From Iodobacter sp. BJB302 (lineage in GTDB: Bacteria; Pseudomonadota; Gammaproteobacteria; Burkholderiales; Chitinibacteraceae): a stretch of 64,000 nucleotides of DNA. The notes beneath the pieces are model-generated. The model was given only the letters and a program-made list of their open reading frames with translations, was not told the origin of the DNA and ran no database searches. Shown piece by piece: positions 9,172-20,190 of this stretch; the stretch's first letter is position 1, and every line of letters begins with the position of its first letter. The translations under genes were made by a program, and so were the position numbers. The stretch lies in assembly GCF_002735645.1 (NCBI RefSeq), contig NZ_PDZG01000004.1, positions 1 through 64,000 of the forward strand, written 5' to 3'.

Positions 9172-9653
9172 ATTTCAACGCCCTCATGCTTCAGCAACCA
9201 GCGCTTAATTGGCAGCCAATCCACTCCATTGCGGCCCGCGTTAAACCCACCCAGACCTGCAGCGGCCACAACTCGGTGACAAGGAATTAGTAAAGGCAGG
9301 GGATTGCGCCCACAAGCACCGCCAACAGCACGGGGGCTTGAATAAATTCGCTTAGAAATTTCTGCATAGGTTTGCAACTGCCCAACGGGAATCGTCGCGA
9401 TTTCATCCAGAACCTTACTTTGATGCTCACTTACAGACAAAGCACGAGGTAAATCAAAGATAAAAAAAGGATCCTGGAAATAAGCCGCCAACTGATAAGC
9501 AGCCTCCTGCAGCAAAGTGCCATGAGCCCTCTGCAAGGAAGAAGAGGAGGGAAGAAACTCGACTAAAACAAGACGCTCATTACGCTCGGCCAGCCCAATT
9601 GGGCCAACAGGGCTGGAAATAACGGCATAACGATCTGTACTTTCGATACGCAT
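9168..9653 (-). CDS. ogt: Methylated-DNA--protein-cysteine S-methyltransferase
   Basis: Suicide repair of O6-methylguanine (and O4-methylthymine) by methyl transfer to a cysteine. The 161-residue protein has the active-site motif IPCHRVV with C125, and upstream the helix-turn-helix recognition segment TYAEISKRIYSSPRAVGGACGRNP. It lacks any Ada N-terminal zinc domain, so it is Ogt-like. It overlaps xerD by 4 bp, suggesting cotranslation. Confidence 0.92.
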   Translation of the reverse strand: MRIESTDRYAVISSPVGPIGLAERNERLVLVEFLPSSSSLQRAHGTLLQEAAYQLAAYFQDPFFIFDLPRALSVSEHQSKVLDEIATIPVGQLQTYAEISKRIYSSPRAVGGACGRNPLPLLIPCHRVVAAAGLGGFNAGRNGVDWLPIKRWLLKHEGVEI

Positions 9654-9675
9654 AACAAATCCAGATGTTATGGAA

Positions 9676-9706
9676 ACGAAAACGCGGGCACTTGGCCCGC
9701 GTTTGA
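9676..9706 (-). terminator. Terminator of the rpsP-rimM-trmD-rplS operon
   Basis: AAACGCGGGC (9680-9689) and GCCCGCGTTT (9695-9704) form a 10-bp stem. On the minus strand it is followed by TTTTCGTTT. It lies directly after rplS. Confidence 0.85.
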
Positions 9707-9727
9707 ATACTGTATTGCTTAAAAAAA

Positions 9728-10111
9728 TTAAGCAGCAGCTTTTGCAACAACCTTACGAGCTGGCAATTTTTCCTTGATACGTGCGGACTTGCCTGAACGA
9801 TCACGGAGGTAGTAAAGCTTAGCACGACGTACATCGCCGCGACGTTTCACTTCAACACCAGCAACCAGCGGAGAGTAAGTTTGGAAAGTACGCTCAACAC
9901 CCATACCTGCGGAAATTTTACGCACGATAAAGGAGCTATTCAGGCCACGATTACGCTTAGCAATCACAACGCCTTCATAAGCCTGCAGACGCTCACGTGT
10001 ACCTTCCTTAACCTTGACCTGAACGATCACGGTATCGCCAGGAGCGAATTCAGGAAGAGTCTTAGCTAAGCGAGCGATTTCTTCTTGCTCAAGTTGTTGA
10101 ATCAAATTCAT
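9728..10111 (-). CDS. rplS: 50S ribosomal protein L19
   Basis: A 127-residue 50S protein at the 30S interface near the aminoacyl site. The start [12 protein letters not shown] and the [29 protein letters not shown] core are diagnostic. It is last in the canonical rpsP-rimM-trmD-rplS operon and is followed by a strong terminator. The alanine-rich C-terminal tail (KVVAKAAA) extends past the E. coli length. Confidence 0.97.
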   Translation of the reverse strand: MNLIQQLEQEEIARLAKTLPEFAPGDTVIVQVKVKEGTRERLQAYEGVVIAKRNRGLNSSFIVRKISAGMGVERTFQTYSPLVAGVEVKRRGDVRRAKLYYLRDRSGKSARIKEKLPARKVVAKAAA

Positions 10112-10151
10112 GGGTATTACTCCAATGTGAAGCTTGTTCCTTCAAAGGTGG

Positions 10152-10925
10152 TCAAACCACCTGATCTTGGTTTATCACCAGATCCGCCTTAAATTCGGCC
10201 AGAAGACGAGCTTCCTCTTTTGATAGCTGTCGCTTTGTTAACAAGTCAGGCCTACGCAAAAATGTTCGGCCTAAAGACTGTTTTAAGCGCCAGCGCCGTA
10301 TCAGCGCATGGTTTCCTGAAAGTAAGACTTCCGGTACGCTCATGCCCAGATAATTTTCGGGACGGGTGTAATGCGGGCAATCCAGCAACCCATCCACAAA
10401 TGAATCTTCTTCTGCGCTCGCTGCAGTATTAAGTACACCGGGCAATTGGCGAATGATGGCATCCATCAGCACCATTGCAGGCAACTCTCCACCTGAGAGC
10501 ACATAATCGCCGACTGAGATTTCTTCATCAATCTGACGATCCAGCAAACGCTCATCCACCCCCTCATAACGACCACATAACAAGACCAATCCCGGCTTTT
10601 GAGCCAGCTCCTGGACTTTATCGTGCGTTAATGCCGCCCCTTGGGGAGATAAATAGACGGTATGCGTAACAGCAACACCCTCTTCACGCTGCCTTTTCTT
10701 AGCTGCTTCAAGCGCACACTCAAGTGGCTCTGGCAACATCACCATACCGGGGCCGCCACCATATGGCCGGTCGTCCACAGTACGATGTTTGTCTGCGGTG
10801 AAATCACGTGGATTCCAGCTGTTAAGTCCAAAAAGACCTAATTCAACCGCTCGTCTGGTGATGCCATGACGAGTGATCGCCTCAAACATCTCAGGAAACA
10901 AAGTGATCACATCAAAGTGATACAC
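10152..10925 (-). CDS. trmD: tRNA (guanine-N1)-methyltransferase TrmD
   Basis: Forms m1G37 next to the anticodon of tRNAs reading CNN codons, preventing +1 frameshifting; uses S-adenosylmethionine. The SPOUT trefoil-knot region is clear ([15 protein letters not shown], then [19 protein letters not shown]). I start it at the GTG at 10925 ([14 protein letters not shown]), seven bases after the rimM stop with AAGG upstream. This gives 257 residues, close to the 255 of E. coli. An ATG at 10997 would extend it 24 residues into rimM with no family similarity. Confidence 0.95.
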   Translation of the reverse strand: MYHFDVITLFPEMFEAITRHGITRRAVELGLFGLNSWNPRDFTADKHRTVDDRPYGGGPGMVMLPEPLECALEAAKKRQREEGVAVTHTVYLSPQGAALTHDKVQELAQKPGLVLLCGRYEGVDERLLDRQIDEEISVGDYVLSGGELPAMVLMDAIIRQLPGVLNTAASAEEDSFVDGLLDCPHYTRPENYLGMSVPEVLLSGNHALIRRWRLKQSLGRTFLRRPDLLTKRQLSKEEARLLAEFKADLVINQDQVV

Positions 10926-10932
10926 CTCAGCC

Positions 10933-11460
10933 TTAGTAATCAAGGCCCCAATCCACTGAGATTGCTTTAGCAGCAAGATCAACCTTGAGCACAACATGAG
11001 CTACAAAAGGCAGAAGACGCTCGGTCTGTCCGTCTTTTACAACGATCACATCGTTAGCACCGGTTTCAAACAAGTTATCCACAACACCAAGCTTTTCACC
11101 TTGCACATTGATGACATCAAGGCCGATTAAATCGACCCAGTAATACTCATCAGCAGCAGGGGCTGGTAACAGGCTACGGGAAACTGCAATTTTACTGCCT
11201 TTAAGTGCAAATGCCGCATCGCGATCATTAACACCATCAAGCTGAGCTGCTAATTTCTTTGTGTGAACCTGACCTTCAACAAGCTTAAAAGCCTGCCATT
11301 GACCATCATGGCCGATCCACCAAGTGTCGTAGTCAAAAAGACTATCGGCATCTTCAGTATCACCAACCAGGTTGATCCAGCCATGTACACCAAAAGCCCC
11401 ACTTACATAGCCCATGATCAAAAGATCATCAGGCACCGGCAGCGAAGCCCGTTTTTGCAT
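10933..11460 (-). CDS. rimM: Ribosome maturation factor RimM
   Basis: Assists 30S maturation of the 16S 3' domain and binds S19. The RimM N-terminal barrel begins [16 protein letters not shown], and the PRC-barrel half contains [15 protein letters not shown]. It ends DWGLDY. I prefer the ATG at 11460 (MQKRASLPV). A TTG at 11478 that overlaps the rpsP stop would add six residues and cannot be excluded, since neither start has a strong Shine-Dalgarno. Confidence 0.95.
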   Translation of the reverse strand: MQKRASLPVPDDLLIMGYVSGAFGVHGWINLVGDTEDADSLFDYDTWWIGHDGQWQAFKLVEGQVHTKKLAAQLDGVNDRDAAFALKGSKIAVSRSLLPAPAADEYYWVDLIGLDVINVQGEKLGVVDNLFETGANDVIVVKDGQTERLLPFVAHVVLKVDLAAKAISVDWGLDY

Positions 11461-11474
11461 AGTCACGGCTTGAA

Positions 11475-11735
11475 TCAAGCAGCAGCAACAGCAGCTGGCT
11501 TGTAGTTTTTCAGCAGCTTGGCAACGGAGTCAGAAGCTTGTGCACCAACGCCTACCCAGTAGCTAACGCGGTCCATAGCTAGACGCACGCCTTCTTCGCC
11601 ATCTTTGGCGAGTGGATTGTAAAAGCCAAGACGCTCAACAAAGCGACCATCACGACGATTACGGGAGTCGGTTACAACAACGTTGTAAAACGGACGGTTT
11701 TTAGCACCGCCGCGGGAAAGACGAATAACAACCAT
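11475..11735 (-). CDS. rpsP: 30S ribosomal protein S16
   Basis: An 86-residue primary 30S assembly protein of the 5' domain. The start [21 protein letters not shown] is diagnostic, as is the [13 protein letters not shown] motif. It is the first gene of the rpsP-rimM-trmD-rplS operon, which couples ribosome assembly factors, tRNA methylation and two r-proteins. Confidence 0.98.
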   Translation of the reverse strand: MVVIRLSRGGAKNRPFYNVVVTDSRNRRDGRFVERLGFYNPLAKDGEEGVRLAMDRVSYWVGVGAQASDSVAKLLKNYKPAAVAAA

Positions 11736-11827
11736 GGCATTAAACCCAATAATGGAGATTAATTTAAAGGGGTTCGATTATGAAACAAAACACCAAACCC
11801 CGCAAGAATAACCGGCAAAAGTACAGC

Positions 11828-11860
11828 AAAAACAATCACGTTGTAAAGCCTAACGTGATA
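11828..11860 (-). terminator. Probable terminator between ffh and rpsP
   Basis: ATCACGTT (11835-11842) and AACGTGAT (11852-11859) form an 8-bp stem, followed on the minus strand by TGTTTTTG. It lies about 130 bp after ffh and 90 bp before rpsP. The rest of the 253-bp gap shows no gene I can support. Confidence 0.6.
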
Positions 11861-11988
11861 TTCGGCTGCCGGTCAGGTTCGAATATTTTAAAAATGTCAG
11901 TACAAAATGAAAGCTTTCCCCACAAGGCCGGCAAGCAATCCAGCAGATGCAAGGCAAACCTCAAGTAGCCCGGCACCCGCATTTTTAA

Positions 11989-13341
<1,353 letters not shown>

Positions 13342-13396
13342 GCGTATCCTTTGCTTGGCGACTGCCCCAAGAGGGACCTCGCTCTGATAGACTTAT

Positions 13397-14245
13397 ATGA
13401 TGACCATTTTACCTGAAGTTAGCCCGGCAACTTATTTCGCACTGCTGGCTTTAACCATTTATCTGCTATTAGGCTGGCATTTTTGCCGCAGCCGGCTTGC
13501 CTCATCACGCCCCAAACGGCTGCTTAGCCCTGCACTTGAGCTGATTTTGTTAGTCTCAGGCCTAGTTTTACACGCCCTGGCACTTTTCCCACCTTTACTA
13601 TGGTCAAGCAATCTGCATTTTGGTGCGGCAGAGGCGCTCTCCCTGAGTGCATTTTCCACTCTGTGCATTTATCTGTGTGGCCAGCTATTCTGGAAAATGG
13701 ATGGCCTGCAGCCTCCCATGCTGGGTATAGCGGCAATATTTTTATTTATTTCCCAGCTGTTACCGATAGGGCATTCAATTACATACCCACTCAGCCTGCT
13801 GTCCCGAGGGCACTTTTTGCTGGCCATGTTTGCGCACGGAATGCTGCTCAATGCTGCTGGCGTCGCCATTCTAATGCGTTTTGCTGATAGAACATTACAC
13901 AAAGCTCAGGCAGGCTCTCTCATTCGGACACTGCCTCCGCTAATGACTCTCGAGCGACTCATGTTTGCTTGTGTAGGCCTCGGCTTTATTTTACTGACTT
14001 TAGCGCTACTCTCTGGGATCTTTTTTGCTGAACAAGTATTCGGACACGGCTTAGTATTTTCACACAAAATTATCCTTTCCATTGCAGCATGGCTCGTTTT
14101 TGGCACTTTGCTTCTGGGACGATGGAAAAATGGCTGGCGTGGGCGCTTTGCGGCTAACTGGACACTTTTTGGCTTTGCTCTGCTTTTTCTGGGCTACATA
14201 GGGAGCCGTTTTGTTCTTGAGGCGCTGTTACACCGCCCTTTTTAG
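13397..14245 (+). CDS. ypjD: CcsA/YpjD-type inner-membrane protein
   Basis: A 282-residue protein with about eight transmembrane segments, in the family of cytochrome c assembly CcsA/HemX-like proteins. The C-terminal stretch from GLVFSHKIILSIAAWLVFG through GWRGRFAANWTLFGFALLFLGYIGSRFV is typical of YpjD. In E. coli ypjD sits divergent from ffh and next to corB, and it has been linked to CorB-type magnesium export; the cytochrome link is by family only. The start is the first of two adjacent ATG codons, with no clear Shine-Dalgarno. Confidence 0.82.
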   Translation: MMTILPEVSPATYFALLALTIYLLLGWHFCRSRLASSRPKRLLSPALELILLVSGLVLHALALFPPLLWSSNLHFGAAEALSLSAFSTLCIYLCGQLFWKMDGLQPPMLGIAAIFLFISQLLPIGHSITYPLSLLSRGHFLLAMFAHGMLLNAAGVAILMRFADRTLHKAQAGSLIRTLPPLMTLERLMFACVGLGFILLTLALLSGIFFAEQVFGHGLVFSHKIILSIAAWLVFGTLLLGRWKNGWRGRFAANWTLFGFALLFLGYIGSRFVLEALLHRPF

Positions 14246-14299
14246 GCCTTTTAAAAAAACAAGACTTAAGCCATACAAATTACGGACATAGCAACGACA

Positions 14300-15559
14300 T
14301 TGGAACAAATTTCATTATCTTATCTATATCTTGCTCTTGGCCTCTGCTTAGCAACTTCCGCATTCTTTTCTGCAGCGGAAACTGCAATGATGGCGGTAAA
14401 CCGCTATAAAATTGCCAGTAAGGCACGCCAAGGACATTTAGCGGCTGCACGAACACAAAAACTACTAAACCAAACCGATAAGTTACTTTCCGTTATTTTA
14501 ATTGGTAATACGCTTATCAACACTGCATCAGCCACGCTTTCTACGCTGATTGCAAGCAAGCTGTTTGCCGGAAATGACTTCGCATTAGGTACGGCCACTT
14601 TGCTGGTGGCGTTTGCAATTCTTATTTTTTCCGAAGCAACGCCCAAAGTATTAGCAGCCAACTATGCAGAATCCTTTGCCTATGCAGCGTCTTATCCGCT
14701 GCTTATCCTGCTGCGTATTTTTTATCCGGCAGTCTGGCTGGTCAATCTGTTTGTCAGTGCACTGATTAAGGTTTTACGCCTAAAAAAAAACCAGAACAAT
14801 CAGCACGCACTTTCACCTGAAGAATTACGCCTTTTAGTATTAGAATCAGGGCGTTATATGGAAAAAAAACACCATACAATTCTTCTGAATTTATTTGAGC
14901 TGGCGAGCATTACGGTAGACGATGTAATGACTCCCCGTCATCAAATTGAGAGCATTGATTTAGATGCACCAACGGATGAGATTCGTAAACAAATTTTCAC
15001 CTGTCACCATACCCGTCTCCCCGTTTACTCAAGCAATCCGGACAATATCACGGGTGTTTTGCATATCAGAAAAATTTTATCCTTAAAAGAAGACGAAATA
15101 GACCAAGCAAGACTGAGTGAAATGATGCGGCCGCCTTACTTTATTCCATCCAGCACGCCGTTATTTACCCAGCTGCAAAATTTTCAAGAAAATAAACGCA
15201 GAATGGCCGTAGTCGTTGATGAATACGGAGAAATGCAAGGTCTTGTTACCCTGGAAGATATTCTGGAGCAAGTTGTTGGAGAATTCACCACCAATGCTCC
15301 GGCTCAGGGCAAAGCATTAAGGCAACCCGATGGCAGTGTACTGCTCGATGGCGCATCCAGCCTTCGGGAGCTCAATAGAAAATTACGTCTGGCATTTCCT
15401 GTAGATGGGCCTAAAACATTAAATGGACTGATACTTGAACACTTCGAAGATATCCCTGATGCGGGTACTTGCCTTGTTTTAGCAGGGCAGCGAATTGAAA
15501 TTGTTCAAACACAAGACCGAAGCATTCGCGTTATTCGCCTTTATGCCCAAGATACTTAA
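14300..15559 (+). CDS. corB: CNNM/CorB-type transporter (DUF21-CBS-CorC domains)
   Basis: A 419-residue inner-membrane protein related to E. coli YfjD/CorB, implicated in Mg2+/Co2+ efflux. The DUF21 (CNNM) membrane domain fills about residues 1-180 (SAFFSAAETAMMAVNRYK, then LIGNTLINTASATLSTLIA). A CBS pair follows at about 200-335 (VDDVMTPRHQIESID, then VVVDEYGEMQGLVTLEDILEQVVGEF). A CorC_HlyC domain closes it. The start is TTG at 14300 (MEQISL), which aligns with the E. coli start MEHIS. It is 54 bp after ypjD. Confidence 0.88.
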   Translation: MEQISLSYLYLALGLCLATSAFFSAAETAMMAVNRYKIASKARQGHLAAARTQKLLNQTDKLLSVILIGNTLINTASATLSTLIASKLFAGNDFALGTATLLVAFAILIFSEATPKVLAANYAESFAYAASYPLLILLRIFYPAVWLVNLFVSALIKVLRLKKNQNNQHALSPEELRLLVLESGRYMEKKHHTILLNLFELASITVDDVMTPRHQIESIDLDAPTDEIRKQIFTCHHTRLPVYSSNPDNITGVLHIRKILSLKEDEIDQARLSEMMRPPYFIPSSTPLFTQLQNFQENKRRMAVVVDEYGEMQGLVTLEDILEQVVGEFTTNAPAQGKALRQPDGSVLLDGASSLRELNRKLRLAFPVDGPKTLNGLILEHFEDIPDAGTCLVLAGQRIEIVQTQDRSIRVIRLYAQDT

Positions 15560-15683
15560 TTATGTATCTGATCTATCAAGGTTTTAAAGGGAAAGAAAGC
15601 GCAAGATTAAAAGGTATTTGCTAAACTAAAAACGTAAGGCAATACCGACAGTTTCTCCTCTTTTCGATTACATATTGAAGACC

Positions 15684-17393
15684 ATGTCAGCACCTAACTC
15701 ACCTGTATCTGGTCTCGCCCGCCTGCTTGTTCAGCATGGCAGATTAATTGAAGCGGACGCTGAAGCGCTGCAATCTACAGCGAACAGCAGTAAAACGCCG
15801 TTTATTGAGCAACTGATACGCAGTCACAAAATGACCGCGAGAGATGTTGCTGAATTCTCATCTCAGGCGTTTGGCTATCCTCTTCTTGATCTGGACCACA
15901 TTGATCCAAGCTATATCCCACAAGGCGTGCTGGACAATAAAGTGATGCAGATTCAACGCATCGTGCCGCTCTTTAAGCGCGGCACCAAATTGTTTATCGG
16001 CCTATCGGATATCACCAATCTGCAAGCGCTGGAAGAAGTGCGCTTTCAAACCGGCCTGCAAGTGCAGCCACTGGTGGTGGAAGACAGTAAACTCGTTAGT
16101 CTGCTGGATAAACTCATCGAGTCTACCGGGGCCAATCTAAGCAATATGGCGCTGGATGATGTCGATTTGGAAATGGGCGGCGGCGAAGAAGACACCACTC
16201 AAAACGAGACTGCGGCACTGGAAGTTGACGATGCCCCCATCGTTAAATATCTGCAAAAGATTCTGCTGGATGCCATTAATGCAGGCGTTTCGGATATTCA
16301 CTTTGAGCCTTACGAGAAATTCTTCCGCATTCGCTACCGTCTGGATGGTGTGTTGCGTGAAGTGGCGCAGCCTCCGCTGGCGATTAAAGACAAACTTGCT
16401 TCGCGTATTAAGGTTATCTCCAAGCTGGATATTTCTGAAAAACGCGTGCCCCAAGATGGCCGGATGAAGCTGGTGCTTTCCAAAAGCCGGGCCATCGATT
16501 TCCGGGTATCCACCATGCCAACCATGCACGGTGAAAAGATTTGTATGCGGATTCTGGATCCCTCCTCAGCCACTCTGGGTATTGATGCACTGGGCTACGA
16601 TCCGGATCAGAAAGAAATTCTGCTGGAAGCCATCCAGCGGCCATATGGCATGATTTTGGTAACGGGCCCAACCGGATCTGGAAAGACCGTTTCGCTCTAT
16701 ACCTGTTTAAATATTTTAAATCAGCCGGGCATCAATATTTCCACGGCCGAAGACCCATGCGAAATTAACTTACCTGGTGTTAATCAGGTGAACGTGAATG
16801 AAAAATCCGGCCTGACTTTTGCGGTCGCCCTGAAAGCCTTCTTGCGCCAAGATCCTGACATCATCATGGTGGGGGAAATCCGGGATTTAGGCACTGCCGA
16901 TATCTCGATTAAGGCCGCGCAAACGGGGCACATGGTGTTTTCTACCCTGCACACAAACGATGCGCCCACCACGCTGACACGGATGCTGAATATGGGGATT
17001 GCCCCATTTAATATTGCATCGTCAGTGATTTTAATTACCGCACAGCGACTGGCCAGAAAACTGTGCAGTTGCAAAACGCCCATTGATATTCCGCATCAGG
17101 CCCTGCTTGATGCTGGCTTTGAAGAAGAAGAACTTGATGGCACCTGGACCCCTTATAAGCCCGTAGGCTGCGATATTTGCAAGGGTTCAGGCTATAAAGG
17201 CCGCGTTGGTATTTACCAGGTCATGCCCATTACTGATGCAATGAATCGCATCATCATGACCAATGGCAATGCGATTGATATTGCTGATCAGGCAAAGCGT
17301 GACGGCGTTCGTGATTTACGGGGTTCTGGCTTGCGTAAAGTAAAACAAGGCCTGACCTCATTAGAAGAAGTCATGGCGGTAACCAATGAATAA
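15684..17393 (+). CDS. pilB: Type IV pilus assembly ATPase PilB (PilF of Neisseria)
   Basis: Cytoplasmic hexameric ATPase that powers pilus extension. The N-terminal GspE-type domain covers about 40-145. The Walker A GPTGSGKT is near residue 328, the Walker B region is DPDIIMVGEIRD, and the His box follows (QTGHMVFSTLHTNDAP). A zinc tetracysteine is near the C terminus, LCSCK and CDICKG. The first pair here is C-x-C, whereas I recall C-x2-C in relatives. I start at ATG 15684 (MSAPNSP); a TTG nine bases earlier is possible. pilC follows after 18 bp. Confidence 0.95.
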   Translation: MSAPNSPVSGLARLLVQHGRLIEADAEALQSTANSSKTPFIEQLIRSHKMTARDVAEFSSQAFGYPLLDLDHIDPSYIPQGVLDNKVMQIQRIVPLFKRGTKLFIGLSDITNLQALEEVRFQTGLQVQPLVVEDSKLVSLLDKLIESTGANLSNMALDDVDLEMGGGEEDTTQNETAALEVDDAPIVKYLQKILLDAINAGVSDIHFEPYEKFFRIRYRLDGVLREVAQPPLAIKDKLASRIKVISKLDISEKRVPQDGRMKLVLSKSRAIDFRVSTMPTMHGEKICMRILDPSSATLGIDALGYDPDQKEILLEAIQRPYGMILVTGPTGSGKTVSLYTCLNILNQPGINISTAEDPCEINLPGVNQVNVNEKSGLTFAVALKAFLRQDPDIIMVGEIRDLGTADISIKAAQTGHMVFSTLHTNDAPTTLTRMLNMGIAPFNIASSVILITAQRLARKLCSCKTPIDIPHQALLDAGFEEEELDGTWTPYKPVGCDICKGSGYKGRVGIYQVMPITDAMNRIIMTNGNAIDIADQAKRDGVRDLRGSGLRKVKQGLTSLEEVMAVTNE

Positions 17394-17411
17394 TATCCAA
17401 AGAGGGGCGTC

Positions 17412-18635
17412 ATGGCGCTAGCACCCAAAACACTAAAAGTAAAAGAATTTACTTTTATCTGGGAAGGAAAAGATCGCAGTGGCAAGATTGTCAAAGGCGA
17501 AGTACGGGCAAGTGGTGAGCACGTGGTTAAAAACACGCTTCGCCGCCAGGGCATCAATGTCTTAAAAGTCAAAAAACAAAGAATGGGGACAGGCAAAAAG
17601 ATTACCGAGGAAGACATCACCATGTTTACCCGGCAACTGGCCACCATGCTTAAATCTGGCGTACCGCTGCTCACTTCATTTGATATTGTGGCCAAAGGCC
17701 ACAGCAATCCATCTGTGACCAAGCTGCTGATGGATATCAAAAATGATATTGAAACCGGCTCATCACTTACACAGGCATTCCGAAAACACCCCAATGAATT
17801 TGATGCACTGTATTGCAATCTGATTCAGGCGGGTGAGCAAGCAGGTATTTTAGATGCCCTGCTGGCAAGGCTTGCCACCTACAAAGAGAAAACGCTGGGC
17901 GTTAAAAAGAAAATTAAATCAGCTCTGTTTTATCCTACCGCCGTTATCGTTGCGGCTTTTGTGATTACTGCGGTGATTATGATTTTTGTTATTCCCGCGT
18001 TTAAAGAGTTATTTTCCAGCTTTGGCGCCAACTTACCAACGCCCACCTTAGTGGTCATGGCAATCTCTGATGTCTTCGTTACATATTGGTGGCTCATATT
18101 TGGCGGGATATTCGGCGGGATTTGGGGCTTTTTAAAGGCATGGAAAAAATCAGAAGCGATTCAAATCGTAATGGATCGTTTACTGCTTAAAGTGCCGATT
18201 ATTGGCAAAATCATGCTGGATGCAACTATTGCACGCTGGTGCCGCACCCTCTCTACCATGTTTGCAGCGGGTGTGCCTTTAGTAGACTCACTGGATTCCG
18301 TTGGCGGTGCAGCAGGGAATTATCTCTACAAGCTTGCTACAAAAAAAATCCAAACCGAAGTGAGCACCGGTACCAGCCTGACTTTATCTATGCAAAGCAC
18401 CAATATGTTCCCCAATATGGTGATGCAGATGGTTGCAATTGGCGAAGAATCGGGTGCACTGGATTCAATGCTGAGTAAAGTTGCAGATTATTACGAAGAA
18501 GAAGTGGATAACGCTGTAGAGGCCTTATCCAGCTTAATGGAACCCATCATCATGGTGGTCTTGGGCACACTGATCGGTGGTTTAGTTGTAGCCATGTACT
18601 TACCAATTTTCAAAATGGGCGAGGTTGTCGGTTAA
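17412..18635 (+). CDS. pilC: Type IV pilus inner-membrane platform protein PilC (PilG of Neisseria)
   Basis: Polytopic inner-membrane platform that transmits PilB/PilT motion to pilin subunits. The 407 residues carry two T2SSF repeats (TMFTRQLATMLKSGVPLLTSF and WCRTLSTMFAAGVPLVDSL). Membrane segments lie at about 180-205 and 225-245, with a last one at 380-400 (IIMVVLGTLIGGLVVAMYLPIF). The stop overlaps the pilD start (TAATG). Confidence 0.95.
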   Translation: MALAPKTLKVKEFTFIWEGKDRSGKIVKGEVRASGEHVVKNTLRRQGINVLKVKKQRMGTGKKITEEDITMFTRQLATMLKSGVPLLTSFDIVAKGHSNPSVTKLLMDIKNDIETGSSLTQAFRKHPNEFDALYCNLIQAGEQAGILDALLARLATYKEKTLGVKKKIKSALFYPTAVIVAAFVITAVIMIFVIPAFKELFSSFGANLPTPTLVVMAISDVFVTYWWLIFGGIFGGIWGFLKAWKKSEAIQIVMDRLLLKVPIIGKIMLDATIARWCRTLSTMFAAGVPLVDSLDSVGGAAGNYLYKLATKKIQTEVSTGTSLTLSMQSTNMFPNMVMQMVAIGEESGALDSMLSKVADYYEEEVDNAVEALSSLMEPIIMVVLGTLIGGLVVAMYLPIFKMGEVVG

Positions 18636-19504
18636 TGATTGAGTTGTTTTTAGACAGCCCTGCTGTATTTGGTGGTTTTTTATTTATACTTGGCTTATTA
18701 ATTGGCAGTTTTCTGAATGTAGTAATTCACCGCATTCCAAAAATAATGGAGCAAGAATTCAGGCAGCAGTGTCAGATGATCGACGCTCCTGTCGATGCTC
18801 CAATGCCCAAAGTGCCCACTTATAATTTGATTATTCCACGCTCAGCCTGCCCCGGTTGCGGACATGCCATCAGCGCTTTAGAGAATATTCCCGTTATCAG
18901 TTATTTAGTTTTACGCGGGCGTTGTAAAGCGTGTAAAACTTCTATCAGCCCGCGCTACCCTCTGATTGAGCTGCTTTGTGCAACGCTAACAACAGTAGTA
19001 GGCCTGCATTTCGGTGTAACCATAGCGGCGATTGCAGCAATTATGCTGACATGGTCGCTAATTTCACTTGTCTTTATTGACGCGGACACCTATCTGCTGC
19101 CTGACAGCATTACCCTACCCCTGCTCTGGCTGGGGCTGCTTTTCAATTTAAATAATGTCTTTGTGCCGTTAGATCAGGCCGTTATCGGTGCAGTTGCCGG
19201 CTACCTAGTACTCTGGAGCGTGTATTGGCTGTTTAAGCTCATCACAAAAAAAGAAGGCATGGGATATGGTGACTTTAAGCTGCTGGCAGCATTGGGCGCT
19301 TGGTTTGGGTGGCAGGCTTTACCAAGTATTATTTTGCTATCATCCATCAGCGGCGCAGTAATCGGCATTGCTCTGGCCATTCTGGCCAAACGAGGTATGG
19401 GCAAACCCATGCCTTTTGGTCCTTATTTAGGGATTGCAGGCTGGCTGACTTTGTTGCTTGGCAGCTCATTACAGCAGCTGATATTTAATGGTGTACCCGC
19501 ATAA
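18635..19504 (+). CDS. pilD: Prepilin leader peptidase / N-methyltransferase PilD
   Basis: Cleaves and N-methylates type IV prepilins (and type II secretion pseudopilins) at the inner membrane. The N-terminal GSFLNVVIHRIP motif is followed by the zinc-type tetracysteine CPGCG...CKAC. The two aspartates of the aspartic protease are in FIDADTYLLPDSI and GYGDFKLLAALGAWFGW. The 289 residues match the bifunctional family. Start overlaps pilC stop and its own stop overlaps coaE. Confidence 0.96.
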   Translation: MIELFLDSPAVFGGFLFILGLLIGSFLNVVIHRIPKIMEQEFRQQCQMIDAPVDAPMPKVPTYNLIIPRSACPGCGHAISALENIPVISYLVLRGRCKACKTSISPRYPLIELLCATLTTVVGLHFGVTIAAIAAIMLTWSLISLVFIDADTYLLPDSITLPLLWLGLLFNLNNVFVPLDQAVIGAVAGYLVLWSVYWLFKLITKKEGMGYGDFKLLAALGAWFGWQALPSIILLSSISGAVIGIALAILAKRGMGKPMPFGPYLGIAGWLTLLLGSSLQQLIFNGVPA

Positions 19505-20130
19505 TGCGTGCAGACGGAATGAAAATTATCGGGCTGACCGGAGGAATAGGCAGTGGCAAATCAACCGTTGCCCGCCTTTTTGCCGAGCTGGGTGTGACTG
19601 TTATTGATACTGATGAGATAGCGCACGAGCTAAGCCGCCCCCCCTCGGAAGCCTTAGAGCAAATAGCCCTAGAATTTGGCCCAGATTTCATAAATAAAGA
19701 TGGTGGCCTTAACCGCCCCCGGATGCGCGAACTCATTTTTGCCAACGCTGATGCAAAAGTAAAACTTGAAAACATCTTCCATCCGCGCATCAAGGCTATT
19801 GTGTTGCAACAGCTGGGCAAACAATCAATTCATACACCTTATGTTTTATTGGTTGTTCCGTTATTATTCGAAACGAATACTTACAGCAGCATCATAGACA
19901 GCAGCCTTTTGGTAGATTGCTCTGAAGAACATCAAATTGAGCGGGTAAAATTACGCAGTGGCCTGAAAAATACAGAAATTACAGCGATTATTGCCAATCA
20001 ACTGCCAAGAAAAGCACGAATACAACGCGCAAATGATATTATTTTGAATGAAAGCTCTCTTGCTCATTTACAATCCAGCGTTAGCACTCTCCACCAGCGA
20101 TATCAGGATCAAACATGTCGGTTTACGTAA
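19504..20130 (+). CDS. coaE: Dephospho-CoA kinase
   Basis: Last step of CoA synthesis, phosphorylating the ribose 3'-OH of dephospho-CoA. The P-loop GLTGGIGSGKST is near residue 8, followed by DTDEIAHELSRP. The 208 residues are standard. The ATG at 19504 overlaps the pilD stop; a second ATG at 19519 (MKIIGLTGG) also fits the family start. The pilD-coaE-zapD-yacG order is widespread in proteobacteria. Confidence 0.95.
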   Translation: MRADGMKIIGLTGGIGSGKSTVARLFAELGVTVIDTDEIAHELSRPPSEALEQIALEFGPDFINKDGGLNRPRMRELIFANADAKVKLENIFHPRIKAIVLQQLGKQSIHTPYVLLVVPLLFETNTYSSIIDSSLLVDCSEEHQIERVKLRSGLKNTEITAIIANQLPRKARIQRANDIILNESSLAHLQSSVSTLHQRYQDQTCRFT

Positions 20131-20190
20131 TTGATTTTCATAAACCATTTTTTGCTGCAAAATCGAATATCTTCGCCGGTTAGACGCATC

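Noticed and set aside
11780-11968. A 62-codon plus-strand reading frame between ffh and rpsP
   Set aside because: Composition is lysine/asparagine rich with no domain, no Shine-Dalgarno, and it runs through the ffh terminator hairpin; it is antisense to the rpsP leader.
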